Positions 7,318-17,272 of a stretch of 64,000 nucleotides of DNA are shown piece by piece. The stretch is from Bdellovibrionia bacterium. Its GTDB lineage: Bacteria; Bdellovibrionota; Bdellovibrionia; Bdellovibrionales; JAGQZY01. The stretch lies in assembly GCA_030424715.1 (NCBI GenBank), contig JAUHWH010000004.1, positions 158,437-222,436 of the forward strand, given 5' to 3'. Every line of letters begins with the position of its first letter. Position 1 is the first letter of the stretch. The notes below the pieces were generated by a model. It was not told the origin of the DNA. It searched no databases and saw only the letters and a list, made by a program, of their open reading frames with translations. The translations under genes and the position numbers were made by a program.

Positions 7318-10205
7318 AATGTACCAATGGCCAAATGCAAGGCCACAGCACTCTCTTTGTCGTAGTAGAGGCTTTCTTGTTTACGATCGAGTTTATAGCC
7401 CAGCTCAAGCACGAAGGAGCCGACGGGTGTGTCGTAGCTAAAACCGAAGCCAATGGAGTCACGGTAGGGATCCTCGAGGTCAAAGTCACCAAGAATCACA
7501 CCACCGCCATCATAAAAGAGCAGGCCACCAAAGGCTCCCGATATGGGAAAGCGCAGTTCGGACTTCACTAAGAGGAAGGCCGAATCTTTCCTGACAAACA
7601 CATCATCCAGACGACATTCGTTGGTCGCCATCGAAGAGTCGATGAGGCCCTGTTTCAAGCAAAGCTCGCGAACGCCAGGCACTGTCTCGGTCGTACCAAA
7701 TGAGAAGCCTCGAATGGTGGAGCTGCCTCCCAAGAAAAAGGACCGAACCTGGGGAACCCCAGAATCATTTCGATTACTGAGGTTTTGCAGATAGCCACCA
7801 CGAAGTGAATTCGCCCACACCCAGCGTTTGCTTTTGGTAAGAGGGGTGTAATGTGTTGTCAAAAAAGACGCCCGGTAGTAGTTGATTTCGTTGTTTTCAT
7901 CGGTTCGTCGAAACACCGAGTTGCTACCGACCTGAGTCAGTCCCGTCACCCCAGGGTTGTCTCGTGAGCTTCCGATCAAGGGGTCAGAATACTCCAGCTC
8001 GAAACGAGAGTAGTTGCCGTCGGTGGGCACGAAGGGGTCGTTGCGATAGTCCCACTCGAGGATTGGACCGGTGGTGGCAATGTTCAGAATTTTTCGGTCT
8101 TCAACGCGTGTTCCAAATGTTTCTTGGTTCGAGAAACTCCAGACGTTGTAAGTGAACCTGAGGTGTTTTGAAAACTCCTTTTCCGACGAGAAACGAATTT
8201 CATTACGTGATTGAATAATATGGTTCCCCTTTTCACGATCTTCTGTGAGCAGTCTTTCTTCTCTAACGAGCGACAGTCGACCACGCACTCGGTTTTTAAA
8301 AATAAAGGGATCATAGTAAGCCAGCGCGAGGCGGTTCTCTGGGTAGTTGATGTTTTTCTGATAGGTGAGATCAAGTCGAGTACTGAAGCCTCGTGCTTTG
8401 CCGCCCAAGTTGTTATAGAGCGTACCCACTGAGCCTCGAATGATAGGGCGCCCTTCGACGAGAAGTCCAACTCCAGAGGAAAACAGCCCCGGCTTACGCT
8501 CTTCGACCTCCACAACAATGGTTCGATCGCCGTTGCTACTGCCTTGCTCTGCCGAGCGGATGTTCACTTTGCCAAATAGCCCTGTTTTTTCTAGACGGTC
8601 AATGGAGTTGGCAACCCGACTGTAGCGAAGAAGGTCCCCTTTTTCAAAGTCCAGTTCGCGGATAACAACATATTTTTTAGTTTTTTCGAGGCCATTAACA
8701 ACGATGTCTCTGACTACGATTTTCGGGCCCTCCTCCATTTCATAGACGATATCAGCATAGGGTTGCCCCTGTTTATATTGGATCACGGTGGCATTTCTGT
8801 TTTTTATGGAAAACTCGAGAAAGCCTTTCTCTTTGTAAAATCTCTCCAGTTTATCAAAGCTTTCTTCGATTTCTGTGATGTTAAGAGGCTTGTTGGCTTC
8901 AATGGCCACCTCTTCTTTAAGTTGGATATTACTAAAAGATTTTGACCCTCTAAATAGAATTTGTCGCACGTAGGTTAAAATGCCTTCGTCGACCTGAATA
9001 GTGACTAGGGCCTTCTCTTGGTCTGAGATTTCGTAGTTGACCGATAAAAGCTCCGCCAAGAGGTGCCCCTGTCTTTTTAAGTGGGTGACCATGGCTTCGG
9101 CTGCATGTTCGACGTCTTTTTCTACGAAATACACAGAGTGCGCTTCTTCTGCGAGATACTTGTTAAATAGAGCGACATAGAAAGACTTTTTTCTCGAGAG
9201 CTTACCAACGACTTCTACTTTTCCTATTCGAATCCGTGGCCCCTCATTGATTTCAAAAACGAAAATCCGCTTCTGACTCTCATCCAAATACCTTTCAGTG
9301 AGTTGCACTGACACCAAAGGGAAGCCGCTATTGACATACGCTTCCGAGACCGATTCTAAAATATCAGAGCTGGAGTCACTAACATAAAGAGTTTTGGTTC
9401 CAATTTGACTCTCATTTATCAGGTCGAAGTGAGAGAAAAAGTGATTTCCGTGAAAAACAAACTCATATTGAGTGCTGTCTGTAATGTTAAATTTGAGCTT
9501 CACTCGCGTTTTGCTTTCATTAAAAATGGTCGCCGTATTTTGAACCTTTGCGGTAAGAAATCGGTTTTCAAGCAAAAACTCATTGAGCGCTTTCTCAATA
9601 CGATTGGCTGTTTCCTTTTGATAGTTCATCTGAGTGAACTCATTGAGGACCTCTTGAACTCGACTTTTCAAAAAGTCATTTTTGGTGAAAACCGTAATGT
9701 CTTCGATGATACAAGAGTCTTTCTCATCGATCGTTATTGATAAAGTCATGCCGGAATCGTCGATCGTTTTGGAGTGCCTGATTTGGAAGTTGTAAAATCC
9801 AGAGTTTTGGTAAACATCTCTGATTCGTTCGACGGATTGAGCAATTTCAAGGTCACTGAGAGCCTTTCCCTCTTCGATGTCCATTATTTTAAGAAGCTCT
9901 TCTTCTTTGAAGGAGTTGTTCCCCGAAATCAAAATCTTATTGAGTTTGACCGATTGCTGGGCCCGAATCAATACGCGTCCTTCGGTTGTTTCCTCGGCGT
10001 AAACCACCTGAAAAAGACCATCTTGCGAGATTTCACGGATGATACGGTCGATTTCTGAAAGTGTGAGGCTTTTTCCGCGATAGTTTTGTGTCATCTTATC
10101 GATGATCGGTGATCCCGATTCGACAATAGTGTAATTCGCAACAGAAGTGATCGCTTGTGAGATAAGAAACATGGCTATGCAGCAAACCTTTAATCCGAAA
10201 CGCAT
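7314..10205 (-). CDS. tamA: Omp85-superfamily outer membrane assembly protein (TamA/BamA-like) with expanded POTRA region
   Basis: The 963-residue product has a signal peptide (about 1-23), a periplasmic region of about 570 residues made of POTRA-like repeats, and a C-terminal 16-strand-type barrel. The barrel carries the Omp85 lid-lock motif in STIRGFSF and ends in IGTF. POTRA starts can be read at LNKILISGNNSF, IIEDITVF, YEFVFHGNHFF, IGKVEVVGKL, VRQILFRGSKSF and VRDIVVNGLEKT, plus a divergent first unit. That makes six or seven, compared with three in classical TamA and five in BamA. It is called TamA because its start is fused by a 1-base TGATG overlap to tamB. The role would be insertion or transport of outer membrane proteins or lipids. 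Confidence 0.85.
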   Translation of the reverse strand: MRFGLKVCCIAMFLISQAITSVANYTIVESGSPIIDKMTQNYRGKSLTLSEIDRIIREISQDGLFQVVYAEETTEGRVLIRAQQSVKLNKILISGNNSFKEEELLKIMDIEEGKALSDLEIAQSVERIRDVYQNSGFYNFQIRHSKTIDDSGMTLSITIDEKDSCIIEDITVFTKNDFLKSRVQEVLNEFTQMNYQKETANRIEKALNEFLLENRFLTAKVQNTATIFNESKTRVKLKFNITDSTQYEFVFHGNHFFSHFDLINESQIGTKTLYVSDSSSDILESVSEAYVNSGFPLVSVQLTERYLDESQKRIFVFEINEGPRIRIGKVEVVGKLSRKKSFYVALFNKYLAEEAHSVYFVEKDVEHAAEAMVTHLKRQGHLLAELLSVNYEISDQEKALVTIQVDEGILTYVRQILFRGSKSFSNIQLKEEVAIEANKPLNITEIEESFDKLERFYKEKGFLEFSIKNRNATVIQYKQGQPYADIVYEMEEGPKIVVRDIVVNGLEKTKKYVVIRELDFEKGDLLRYSRVANSIDRLEKTGLFGKVNIRSAEQGSSNGDRTIVVEVEERKPGLFSSGVGLLVEGRPIIRGSVGTLYNNLGGKARGFSTRLDLTYQKNINYPENRLALAYYDPFIFKNRVRGRLSLVREERLLTEDREKGNHIIQSRNEIRFSSEKEFSKHLRFTYNVWSFSNQETFGTRVEDRKILNIATTGPILEWDYRNDPFVPTDGNYSRFELEYSDPLIGSSRDNPGVTGLTQVGSNSVFRRTDENNEINYYRASFLTTHYTPLTKSKRWVWANSLRGGYLQNLSNRNDSGVPQVRSFFLGGSSTIRGFSFGTTETVPGVRELCLKQGLIDSSMATNECRLDDVFVRKDSAFLLVKSELRFPISGAFGGLLFYDGGGVILGDFDLEDPYRDSIGFGFSYDTPVGSFVLELGYKLDRKQESLYYDKESAVALHLAIGTF

Positions 10206-13200
10206 CAGTCGTACTCCACTCGATATTCTAGATCGAGACCAAATATGTTGTTTTGGCGACTTCTGTTGTTTCCGTTGAGGTTACTGAGGTCATCAGGTTG
10301 GTTGGTGATCCTGAAAATAGCCGATAGATCGTTATTTAGTTCGTAAGTGGCTCGGCCTTCTTGCTGATTGGTGCTCCCTGTTGTCGCGGACACTGAGATT
10401 TGCAATTTCTTGGAGACCTTTTTACGGACCGTGACCTTTGGAGCGGCCGAGTTGTTTTGATCATCAAAGGATGAAGAAAACTGCACATCGACATCGTAGC
10501 GCTCTTTCAACTCTTTTCCCAAAGGGTTATTAGAGAGCATGGCCGTTCCCACCTCAAAGCCTTGGCCATTACCATTGTTTGCCCCATTGGTTCCATTGGG
10601 GTTGTTAGCGGCGTTGAGCGCCGATGAGTTGTCCTGATTAAACTGGTCCGGCAGGGTCCCCAGGGCGAGCATCGAGACAATTTGGGTTTCGGGCAGTGGA
10701 GGCTGGCTGGACCAAGTGAGTACGGGCTTGGTGGCTCGTCCTTGCAGAAAGAGGTTAATATCATATCCGTTCATTCGCGTCTGTGAACGCAACGATAGCT
10801 TTGGATTGATTGGGCTTTCACCTTCAAAAACAAAGCTCGATGAGGTCACATCAAACTCTTGATCGCGAAAACGGATGACCGCATTTTCAGAAAAATGAGC
10901 CTCACCACGTATGCGAGGGGCGTTGATTTTATCGAAAACTTTGATCTTGCCCAAGATGTAGCCCTCGACGAGCGTGTTACGCACCTCCACCGCATTTTTT
11001 GTGTCGATATCTAAATTTATAGTCAAAGGTGATGAAACTTCTTTTTTCAACAGTTCTTGCAAAAGATCCGTCGACTCACCACCACCGCCTGAGCTAAAAT
11101 TGCTGTCGATAAGGCCTTCATACACATCATAGTTCCCGGATAGGAGAAAGGGCGCTTTACTACCAGAGAGACTGATTGTGCCATTGCCTTTCGTGCGAAA
11201 GCCTTTCGGGAAGTCGATATTGACGTTCTCCATGTTTGTGTTGATGAGTAAATCAAAGCTGTTGTCCTCTTGTAATTGGACCTCTCCATTGCCGAGTACT
11301 TTTCCTCCGGCAAGCTCGCCCGTTATAGAATTAATTAAAACTTTTTTCTGATTAAAAAGAACATCGGCCGAGATATTTTCAAAAGCGTGGGGGAATCCAG
11401 GAAACTTCAAAAAACTGTCTGTAATGTAAGAGGAGCCAATAAGCTTTAAGTCTCTGTTGTCGATGCTCAGTTCTAGTCTTAGGGTGCTGTAGCCGTCGAT
11501 TTTTTCGATGAAGGGGGCAAACAGTTTAAAGAATGCGATGTTCATTCTCGAGTTGATAACAAACTTTGTACGGTATTTTTCGGTGAAGGGCTGAGTCACC
11601 TTAATATGCTGCTTCTTTCCGACGAAACTAATTTCATTCAGAAAAAGCTTGCCATTTTTTAGTTCAATATTAGTCGGTATTGTCGTTTCGATTTTATTAG
11701 CTTTGTAGTCAAGGCTGACCTTTTTTATGGTTGATGAAAACTCCGAGGCCCAAAAGTCAGAGGCTATGAATGTTCCAGAGAGCTCACCAGAAGTCTCGAT
11801 CTCATAGCTGCGAGTGGCGTCTTCAGACACCATATAGCTAACGAGGGGCGCTATATCAAAACTTTCGGCATTAACATTCACAAATACTGAACTAAAATTT
11901 GATTCCGGAAACAATAGGAGCATTTCGAGTTTTTCGGGAAGGTTGAATTGGAGATTGGTTTGCTTGTCGGAAGAGTCGTAGCTGAAGATGGCGCTGCCAT
12001 ATTTTTTCTTATTGAAAATAAGGTTTTCGACTTTAGCTGCCGTTTTGATCGCGGGATTGGCAAGTGGGCCACTGATCGTACCCTGGGCTGTGAACTCTCC
12101 AGACATCGGAATATTGTATGTCTTTAACTGCGAGGAGAGTTGCAAATAGCCGTCGTTGACCAGAAAAGACAATTGGCTTTGCAAATCGGTATCGATGGTT
12201 CCTTTGATCAAAAACTGAGTTTTTTCTTTCTGTAACTGACCTTCTTGAATAATAATAATTCCGTCGACCGCTTGAGCTTTAATTTTTGCCTCATTGTACT
12301 CTTCGCCGAAGACGACACCCTTAAAGAGTCGGGCGTCCAGATTGAAGTTTAATTGAGAAATTTGAAATGGAGTGTCTATTTGAAGGCGTCCGGAGCCGGA
12401 ACCGAGAAAACGCTTTTTAAGGTCAACCTTTTTTAGAATAGATTGCTGGACATCGGCCATTCTAAAAAAAGGCAGCTGGATATCAGCCAATATATTTTCG
12501 GTTAATAGGTTGACCTCTAGGTCTCCCTTGAAGCGTGTCGACTCAATGCTGCCAGAGAGATCTTTGAAGTAAAGGCTTCCAGATTTATAGTTCAATTGAG
12601 TTTCAAGATCCCCAAAGAAATAGTCTTCGAACTCAAAGTTTTTAGCGCTGATCGCCATAGCAAAGACGGCGGCTCGACTGTCCCCAGAAGTGGAGCCTTC
12701 TGCGGTACCCATTCCTAAAAACTTAAGTTCACCGATGGGCCCAACCTCAGAAAAATCCAGTTGGTCACTTTTGTAGTCAATGTTAAAGCCTTTGTCGAAG
12801 TCAATCGTTCCGACGGACTCACCCGTCGAATTTTTAAGTTTGGCCTTGGCCTTGTAGGAGATATTGGTTTCGGTGATCGTGAAGCTTCCGGCAACGTCGA
12901 CTTTTTGGGTGGCAACAATGACTTTACTTCGGCTTTTGTTTTTTATGCTAAGGTCATTAATCGTCGCGGCTCCGGGGCAGATCACGAGTAGGGTGTCTCG
13001 GTAGGCGCCTTGGCACTTAATATTACCCGACAGCCTTAGCCAAACGGGAATGTCGGCAATGGTCGACTGTTTTAGGAAGCTATGGAGTTGAGCATTTAGA
13101 ATCTCAACGTCGGCATTGATGTCAATATTTTCTCCCAACTGAATTTTGCCGGAAGTGAGCTTGATTTTGTTATCTCCGGGGAGTGTGGCCAGTATCGAGT

Positions 13201-14200
13201 CGATATTCACTTGCTTGAAGTTCGGTAGATTCGCTTTAGCCTTGATTTGACCGAGCTTCACTTTGCCAACCTGTAGGTTATTAAGCTCGGCATCGATCGT
13301 CGTTTCTATATTTTTGCTTTTTGCCTGTTTTTCGAAATCGATATCGGCCTTGAATGCTCCTTGGAGGTTATCGAAAAAACTGTTTTTGTAAACAGTGTTG
13401 CTCCAGATCTTGAGGTCGGCGAAGTTGGCGCTGGCGCGAGTCTTCAAATTCATGTCACTGATATTTCGTGGATCGTCTCTATAGATGATATTTCCGGAAG
13501 ACAAGAAAAACGAAGAGTCTTTTACAATTTTTATCTTCGACAACGAAATTGTGTTTTTCGTTACCATCACTTGAAGATCCGCTAAAAAGTGCAGGTACTG
13601 GCCGTTTTTTTGAGTCTTTATGCCGATATCAGGATCCTTTACGGTCATGATAAGGCTGCTCTTTTCGTTGTAGGCCTTCACATAGAGGTGGCTCGTCGTT
13701 ACAAAGTACTGATCGTTAACATTAACCTTGAGGCGAATATTTTGAATATTAATTTGGGAGACGGGTATCCACTTCAGATAGTCGTCCACTTTGATGTTGA
13801 GTTTGCGCTCAGGTGCCCCCGTCTCGTTCATTTTTTGCTTAATGCGAAGATGCAGGTCTGCATCCTCTATACTTGCTAGGCTGAGCCACGCTTTTCCAAC
13901 AAGAATGTCGAGGAGGCTTGGGCGAGCCGCGATTTTACCAATAGTAAATTTATCAAAAGTTTGGGCCAGTTTTTTTTGGGGGGCGACTTGCACTTGGTAG
14001 GCTTCAAGCTGTAGAGGAATAAATGAAAAGTTAATTCGATCGATGTCTACTTTCACGGCGTCGGTGTTTTTTCGTATCTGAGATTCCACCCATCTTTTTA
14101 CCATAGTCTCGAGACGCGGCTTCTCCCAAACATAGAGATACAGGAACCCGGCAGAGATGGTGGCGACAAGAATTGAGAGAAGCAGCTTTTTCTTATTCAA
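10205..14200 (-). CDS. tamB: TamB-like AsmA-superfamily envelope-spanning protein (DUF490)
   Basis: A 1331-residue protein with an N-terminal membrane anchor (about residues 5-25), a very long periplasmic region of repeating beta-strand pairs, and the conserved TamB C-terminal domain. The latter is visible as NPKLSLRSQTRMNGYDINL, then WSSQPPLPETQIVSMLALG and a final LDLEYRVEYD. TamB proteins form a hydrophobic groove bridging inner and outer membranes and work with TamA in outer membrane biogenesis or phospholipid transport. An Asn/Gly-rich insert (NAANNPNGTNGANNGNG) sits in the C-terminal domain and is not typical. It overlaps the upstream gene by 8 bases and the tamA-like gene by 1 base. 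Confidence 0.9.
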   Translation of the reverse strand: MNKKKLLLSILVATISAGFLYLYVWEKPRLETMVKRWVESQIRKNTDAVKVDIDRINFSFIPLQLEAYQVQVAPQKKLAQTFDKFTIGKIAARPSLLDILVGKAWLSLASIEDADLHLRIKQKMNETGAPERKLNIKVDDYLKWIPVSQINIQNIRLKVNVNDQYFVTTSHLYVKAYNEKSSLIMTVKDPDIGIKTQKNGQYLHFLADLQVMVTKNTISLSKIKIVKDSSFFLSSGNIIYRDDPRNISDMNLKTRASANFADLKIWSNTVYKNSFFDNLQGAFKADIDFEKQAKSKNIETTIDAELNNLQVGKVKLGQIKAKANLPNFKQVNIDSILATLPGDNKIKLTSGKIQLGENIDINADVEILNAQLHSFLKQSTIADIPVWLRLSGNIKCQGAYRDTLLVICPGAATINDLSIKNKSRSKVIVATQKVDVAGSFTITETNISYKAKAKLKNSTGESVGTIDFDKGFNIDYKSDQLDFSEVGPIGELKFLGMGTAEGSTSGDSRAAVFAMAISAKNFEFEDYFFGDLETQLNYKSGSLYFKDLSGSIESTRFKGDLEVNLLTENILADIQLPFFRMADVQQSILKKVDLKKRFLGSGSGRLQIDTPFQISQLNFNLDARLFKGVVFGEEYNEAKIKAQAVDGIIIIQEGQLQKEKTQFLIKGTIDTDLQSQLSFLVNDGYLQLSSQLKTYNIPMSGEFTAQGTISGPLANPAIKTAAKVENLIFNKKKYGSAIFSYDSSDKQTNLQFNLPEKLEMLLLFPESNFSSVFVNVNAESFDIAPLVSYMVSEDATRSYEIETSGELSGTFIASDFWASEFSSTIKKVSLDYKANKIETTIPTNIELKNGKLFLNEISFVGKKQHIKVTQPFTEKYRTKFVINSRMNIAFFKLFAPFIEKIDGYSTLRLELSIDNRDLKLIGSSYITDSFLKFPGFPHAFENISADVLFNQKKVLINSITGELAGGKVLGNGEVQLQEDNSFDLLINTNMENVNIDFPKGFRTKGNGTISLSGSKAPFLLSGNYDVYEGLIDSNFSSGGGGESTDLLQELLKKEVSSPLTINLDIDTKNAVEVRNTLVEGYILGKIKVFDKINAPRIRGEAHFSENAVIRFRDQEFDVTSSSFVFEGESPINPKLSLRSQTRMNGYDINLFLQGRATKPVLTWSSQPPLPETQIVSMLALGTLPDQFNQDNSSALNAANNPNGTNGANNGNGQGFEVGTAMLSNNPLGKELKERYDVDVQFSSSFDDQNNSAAPKVTVRKKVSKKLQISVSATTGSTNQQEGRATYELNNDLSAIFRITNQPDDLSNLNGNNRSRQNNIFGLDLEYRVEYD

Positions 14201-15254
14201 AGCTTTCTTCTTTCCATTGGGCCAAAATTTCGGTGGCGGATTTAAAGTTGGGACGCATTGTGGATATCTGAGTCATTAAGTCTACAGCTTTGTTTCGCTC
14301 TCCCAGTTCCCAATAGGCGACCGCTTCAGCATAGGCGATCGAAAACAACGAATCGGGGAACTCTGCATATTTTTTCTTTAAACCATGGCAATGGTCAAGA
14401 AGCGAGAGGTATTGTTTGCCAGAGAACAGGTATTCCAGTAGCTGCCAGTCGCGCTGCACCTCATTGCCATTTTTATAGGTAAACTCGATAGCCTGTTGGT
14501 GTAGACCGAAAGATCGAAACAGATAGGCAAGGTCCGAGGCGTTTGCTTTATTCTGAGCGAGAAAGGCTTGCGCCTGTTGGTCGATTCTCTGGGCGATCTC
14601 CCACTCCAGGGAGGAGAGGGCGACTTGCTCGTTCGGGAGCGGAGCTGTTCTATTTTTTAAACTTCGAGAGATAACTTTTTCGGCTCGTTCTTGTTCTCTT
14701 TTTGTGGTGAGAGTCTTCAAGTTGAAATCATTGGGAGCCATACTTTGAAGTTCGATCATGTATTTGTAGTGTTGGTCGAGAAGATCTTCGGCCTTTGCTA
14801 TTTTTGCCGACTCCAGGAGTTCCTGCTTGCGGGCTTCAAACCTTTCACGGTTTAGCTTTTCTCGCTGATCCTCGAGTCCCTGCAGCAAACTTTCCAAATC
14901 GTTGGTCTGTTGTCCGATAAGTCCCAGATGATACAAGTTGCTTGCCAGTTCTTGGAGAATAGGCTTACTGACCTTAACTTTTTGCGCGACGAAAATGTTG
15001 AGGGTCTCGAGCCAGGGGAGGTCGAATTCCTGGCTTTGAAAGTCGATAGCGAACAAGTACATGAAAATTTTGTGCTGTTTGGCAATGTAGAGGAAGTGAT
15101 AGATTTTTTGTTTATCTTCTGGATAGAGATCGCTCCAGTTTTTGCGAAGAGCGGCCCGCAGTTTTTTTTCGTTGTGATCACTCACAAACTCAGTAATTGA
15201 CTCTTTCCACATCGTTGACAAAAAATGCACCCCAAGTTGATCGCTGTTGCCCAT
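14193..15254 (-). CDS. Helical repeat protein of unknown function, upstream of tamB
   Basis: The 353-residue, soluble, helix-rich product lacks a signal peptide. A charged coiled-coil-like middle (LEDQREKLNRERFEARKQE) is followed by C-terminal TPR-like helices (AYAEAVAYWELGERNKAVDLM). The first Met gives 353 residues; a second at residue 15 (MWKESITEF) is equally plausible. It overlaps tamB by 8 bases, so it is probably co-translated and may be a cytoplasmic accessory of that operon. No recognised family. Confidence 0.7.
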   Translation of the reverse strand: MGNSDQLGVHFLSTMWKESITEFVSDHNEKKLRAALRKNWSDLYPEDKQKIYHFLYIAKQHKIFMYLFAIDFQSQEFDLPWLETLNIFVAQKVKVSKPILQELASNLYHLGLIGQQTNDLESLLQGLEDQREKLNRERFEARKQELLESAKIAKAEDLLDQHYKYMIELQSMAPNDFNLKTLTTKREQERAEKVISRSLKNRTAPLPNEQVALSSLEWEIAQRIDQQAQAFLAQNKANASDLAYLFRSFGLHQQAIEFTYKNGNEVQRDWQLLEYLFSGKQYLSLLDHCHGLKKKYAEFPDSLFSIAYAEAVAYWELGERNKAVDLMTQISTMRPNFKSATEILAQWKEESFE

Positions 15255-15344
15255 CTATATTATCCAATTAAAAGAACGGGCTGTCTGCTATTGCGCGTCA
15301 AAGTGGGCTTTGGTCAATACATTGAAGGTCTGGGGGACTTTGGT

Positions 15345-15908
15345 CTAAGAGTTAGAGCGCTCCATGTACTCTCCGGTCCGGGTGTCGATCTTTAGAGTGT
15401 CGCCCTCGTTGATGTGGAGGGGAACGTTGACGGTGAGTCCGGTTTCTAGGGTTGCCGGCTTCGAGCCTCCGGTCACGGTACTTCCCTTGAGTCCAGGGTC
15501 GGTCTGGGTGACCTTTAGCTTGACCGTGTTGGGGCAATCCACCCCGATCGCTCGAGAGTTAAAAAACATGAGAGTGACCTCGAGGTTTTCAGTGAGGTAG
15601 TTTTTTGCATCACCAATGTCATCTTCGTGCATGCTGTGTTGATCGTAGTTTTCTTTGTCCATAAAGTGGAAGCCATTTTCATCCTGGTAAAGAAACTGGC
15701 AATCTCGAGTCATCACATCGGGGACTTCAAACTTTTCACCAGACTTAAAAGTCTTTTCAAGGTTCGAACCCGTGAGCATATTCTTTAGTTTCGTTCGGGT
15801 GAACTGATTTCCTTTGCCAGGTTTGACATGTTGAAAATCAACAATCGCGTAAGGTTGGTCATCGATAAGAACCTTAAGGCCTTTTTTAAAGTCTGAAGTG
15901 GAATGCAT
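15345..15908 (-). CDS. efp: Translation elongation factor P
   Basis: The ATG at 15908 gives the canonical 187-residue protein starting MHSTSDFKKGLKVLID; 12 upstream in-frame residues are not family-like. The KOW-like domain I carries the loop KPGKGNQF, with Lys32 at the position of the modified residue, so the lysine-type EF-P (beta-lysylated in E. coli) is expected rather than the arginine/rhamnose type. The C-terminal OB domains end with NEGDTLKIDTRTGEYMER. EF-P relieves ribosome stalling at polyproline stretches. No epmA/epmB modification gene is in the window. It lies between two TPR-type genes on the same strand. Confidence 0.96.
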   Translation of the reverse strand: MHSTSDFKKGLKVLIDDQPYAIVDFQHVKPGKGNQFTRTKLKNMLTGSNLEKTFKSGEKFEVPDVMTRDCQFLYQDENGFHFMDKENYDQHSMHEDDIGDAKNYLTENLEVTLMFFNSRAIGVDCPNTVKLKVTQTDPGLKGSTVTGGSKPATLETGLTVNVPLHINEGDTLKIDTRTGEYMERSNS

Positions 15909-15940
15909 AATCGTCCTCTCGCAATTTGGCTCGCAGTCTG

Positions 15941-16705
15941 TCAATTTCCGTAGGAAGGGTCAATATTCTTAGCGCGTTCAATGCGATGCAGCCATCTCTG
16001 GTAAAACTCTTTTTTCAGCTGAAGGGTCTCCAGCAAGGGGGACGTCGAATTCTCGTCGGAGGATGACCCTTCGATGGCGTCGTTGATAAGAAGTTGCTCT
16101 CGCTGTTTCAATTCCTCTGATTGGGGCCAGTGATGAATGGCTGCGGAGGCGACTTCTCTGGCCGTTTCAGAATCATCGTTACTGATAAAGCTGTCTATGA
16201 TGTTGACAACGTGTTGCGCGCTCGGCAATTGCTGAATCCACTGCAGGTGGTCCTTGATGGCGATAGTTTGTGACTCAGCTTCAGGTTGCAAGCTGTCGAG
16301 AAACTCCCATTTTTTAATAAACTGAATGGCACTTTCGTCATTGGGGATAAGAATCAACAGTTGCTTGAAAGCTCTTAGGGCTTCTCTGTGTTGACGAAGT
16401 TTGATGTGACTATGTCCGAGAAGTCGCAGGGCCAGTATATTCTCGGGTTTTAAAAGTCGAACTTTTGACAGAATTTTTAAAGTTTGTCTGTAGTCTTTAA
16501 GCTCAAACAAAATTTTAGCATGGGCCACCAGTCCCGAGATATATTCCGGATTGTGTTTGATGCCTCGGGTGGTCACCTCGAGGGCCTCTTCAAGAAGTCC
16601 CATTTTTCTGTAGGCCTCTGATAAGCTCGCGAACACCGGCGATCGGGGGTTTTTCAGTAGAACAAGCTGGAGTTCTTCAATTTTCTTAGGATCGTACTGG
16701 TTCAT
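15941..16705 (-). CDS. Tetratricopeptide-repeat protein
   Basis: The 254-residue cytoplasmic protein has three to four TPR units in its first 150 residues, with typical A..Y...G...EA......P pattern (for example LSEAYRKMGLLEEALEV and RLLGHSHIKLRQHREALRAF). No signal peptide or catalytic motif is present. It is the first gene of the minus-strand unit running through efp towards tamB-tamA, and is divergent from ruvC with 60 bases between them. The function is probably protein-protein scaffolding, but the partner is unknown. Confidence 0.8.
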   Translation of the reverse strand: MNQYDPKKIEELQLVLLKNPRSPVFASLSEAYRKMGLLEEALEVTTRGIKHNPEYISGLVAHAKILFELKDYRQTLKILSKVRLLKPENILALRLLGHSHIKLRQHREALRAFKQLLILIPNDESAIQFIKKWEFLDSLQPEAESQTIAIKDHLQWIQQLPSAQHVVNIIDSFISNDDSETAREVASAAIHHWPQSEELKQREQLLINDAIEGSSSDENSTSPLLETLQLKKEFYQRWLHRIERAKNIDPSYGN

Positions 16706-16765
16706 TTTAGCAGTTTTTCACTAATTCAGCATGAATGCAATTTGGTTTTAGGGTAGGATAACAGC

Positions 16766-17272
16766 ATGAAAGTTCTTGGCATTGATCCGGGGACCCTCAA
16801 TCTTGGGTGGGGTTTCATTGAGATGGATCAGAAAAATAAATTTCATCGCATTGAACACGACACCCTTTACGCGCCGACGCGCTTGCCTTTCTTTGAGCGC
16901 CTCCACGTTTTGAATCAAGCATTGGCTGAGTTGGTGCAAACTTATCAGCCGGATGTTGCTGTTATTGAGAGCATATTTTTAGGGAAAAGCGTCGACAGTG
17001 CTTTTAAGCTTGGCCATATCCGTGGTGTTTGTGCGGCGCAATGTCAGGGCGTCGGTGCTGCGGTGGTGGAATACAGTCCCCGTACCGTCAAAAAGCAAAT
17101 TACAGGGTCTGGAAGCGCCGAAAAAATGGTGGTTCAGCAATTTCTTTACCAGCAACTGGGGCTGAAAGCCTCTCAAAAATCGTTGGATGCCACCGATGCG
17201 TTAGCTCTCGCTTTTTGCCACCTTTTGCAGGATAGTGTGAAAATCAAAAGTAGGGGAATGAGGGCGAGATGA
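16766..17272 (+). CDS. ruvC: Crossover junction endodeoxyribonuclease RuvC
   Basis: The 168-residue protein has the RNase H-like RuvC fold with catalytic residues Asp7 (GIDPGT), Glu68 (VIES), and Asp141/Asp144 (LDATDALALA). RuvC resolves Holliday junctions as a dimer together with RuvAB. It begins the ruvC-ruvA-ruvB-lpxC run; its TGA overlaps the ruvA ATG in an ATGA junction. Confidence 0.97.
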   Translation: MKVLGIDPGTLNLGWGFIEMDQKNKFHRIEHDTLYAPTRLPFFERLHVLNQALAELVQTYQPDVAVIESIFLGKSVDSAFKLGHIRGVCAAQCQGVGAAVVEYSPRTVKKQITGSGSAEKMVVQQFLYQQLGLKASQKSLDATDALALAFCHLLQDSVKIKSRGMRAR

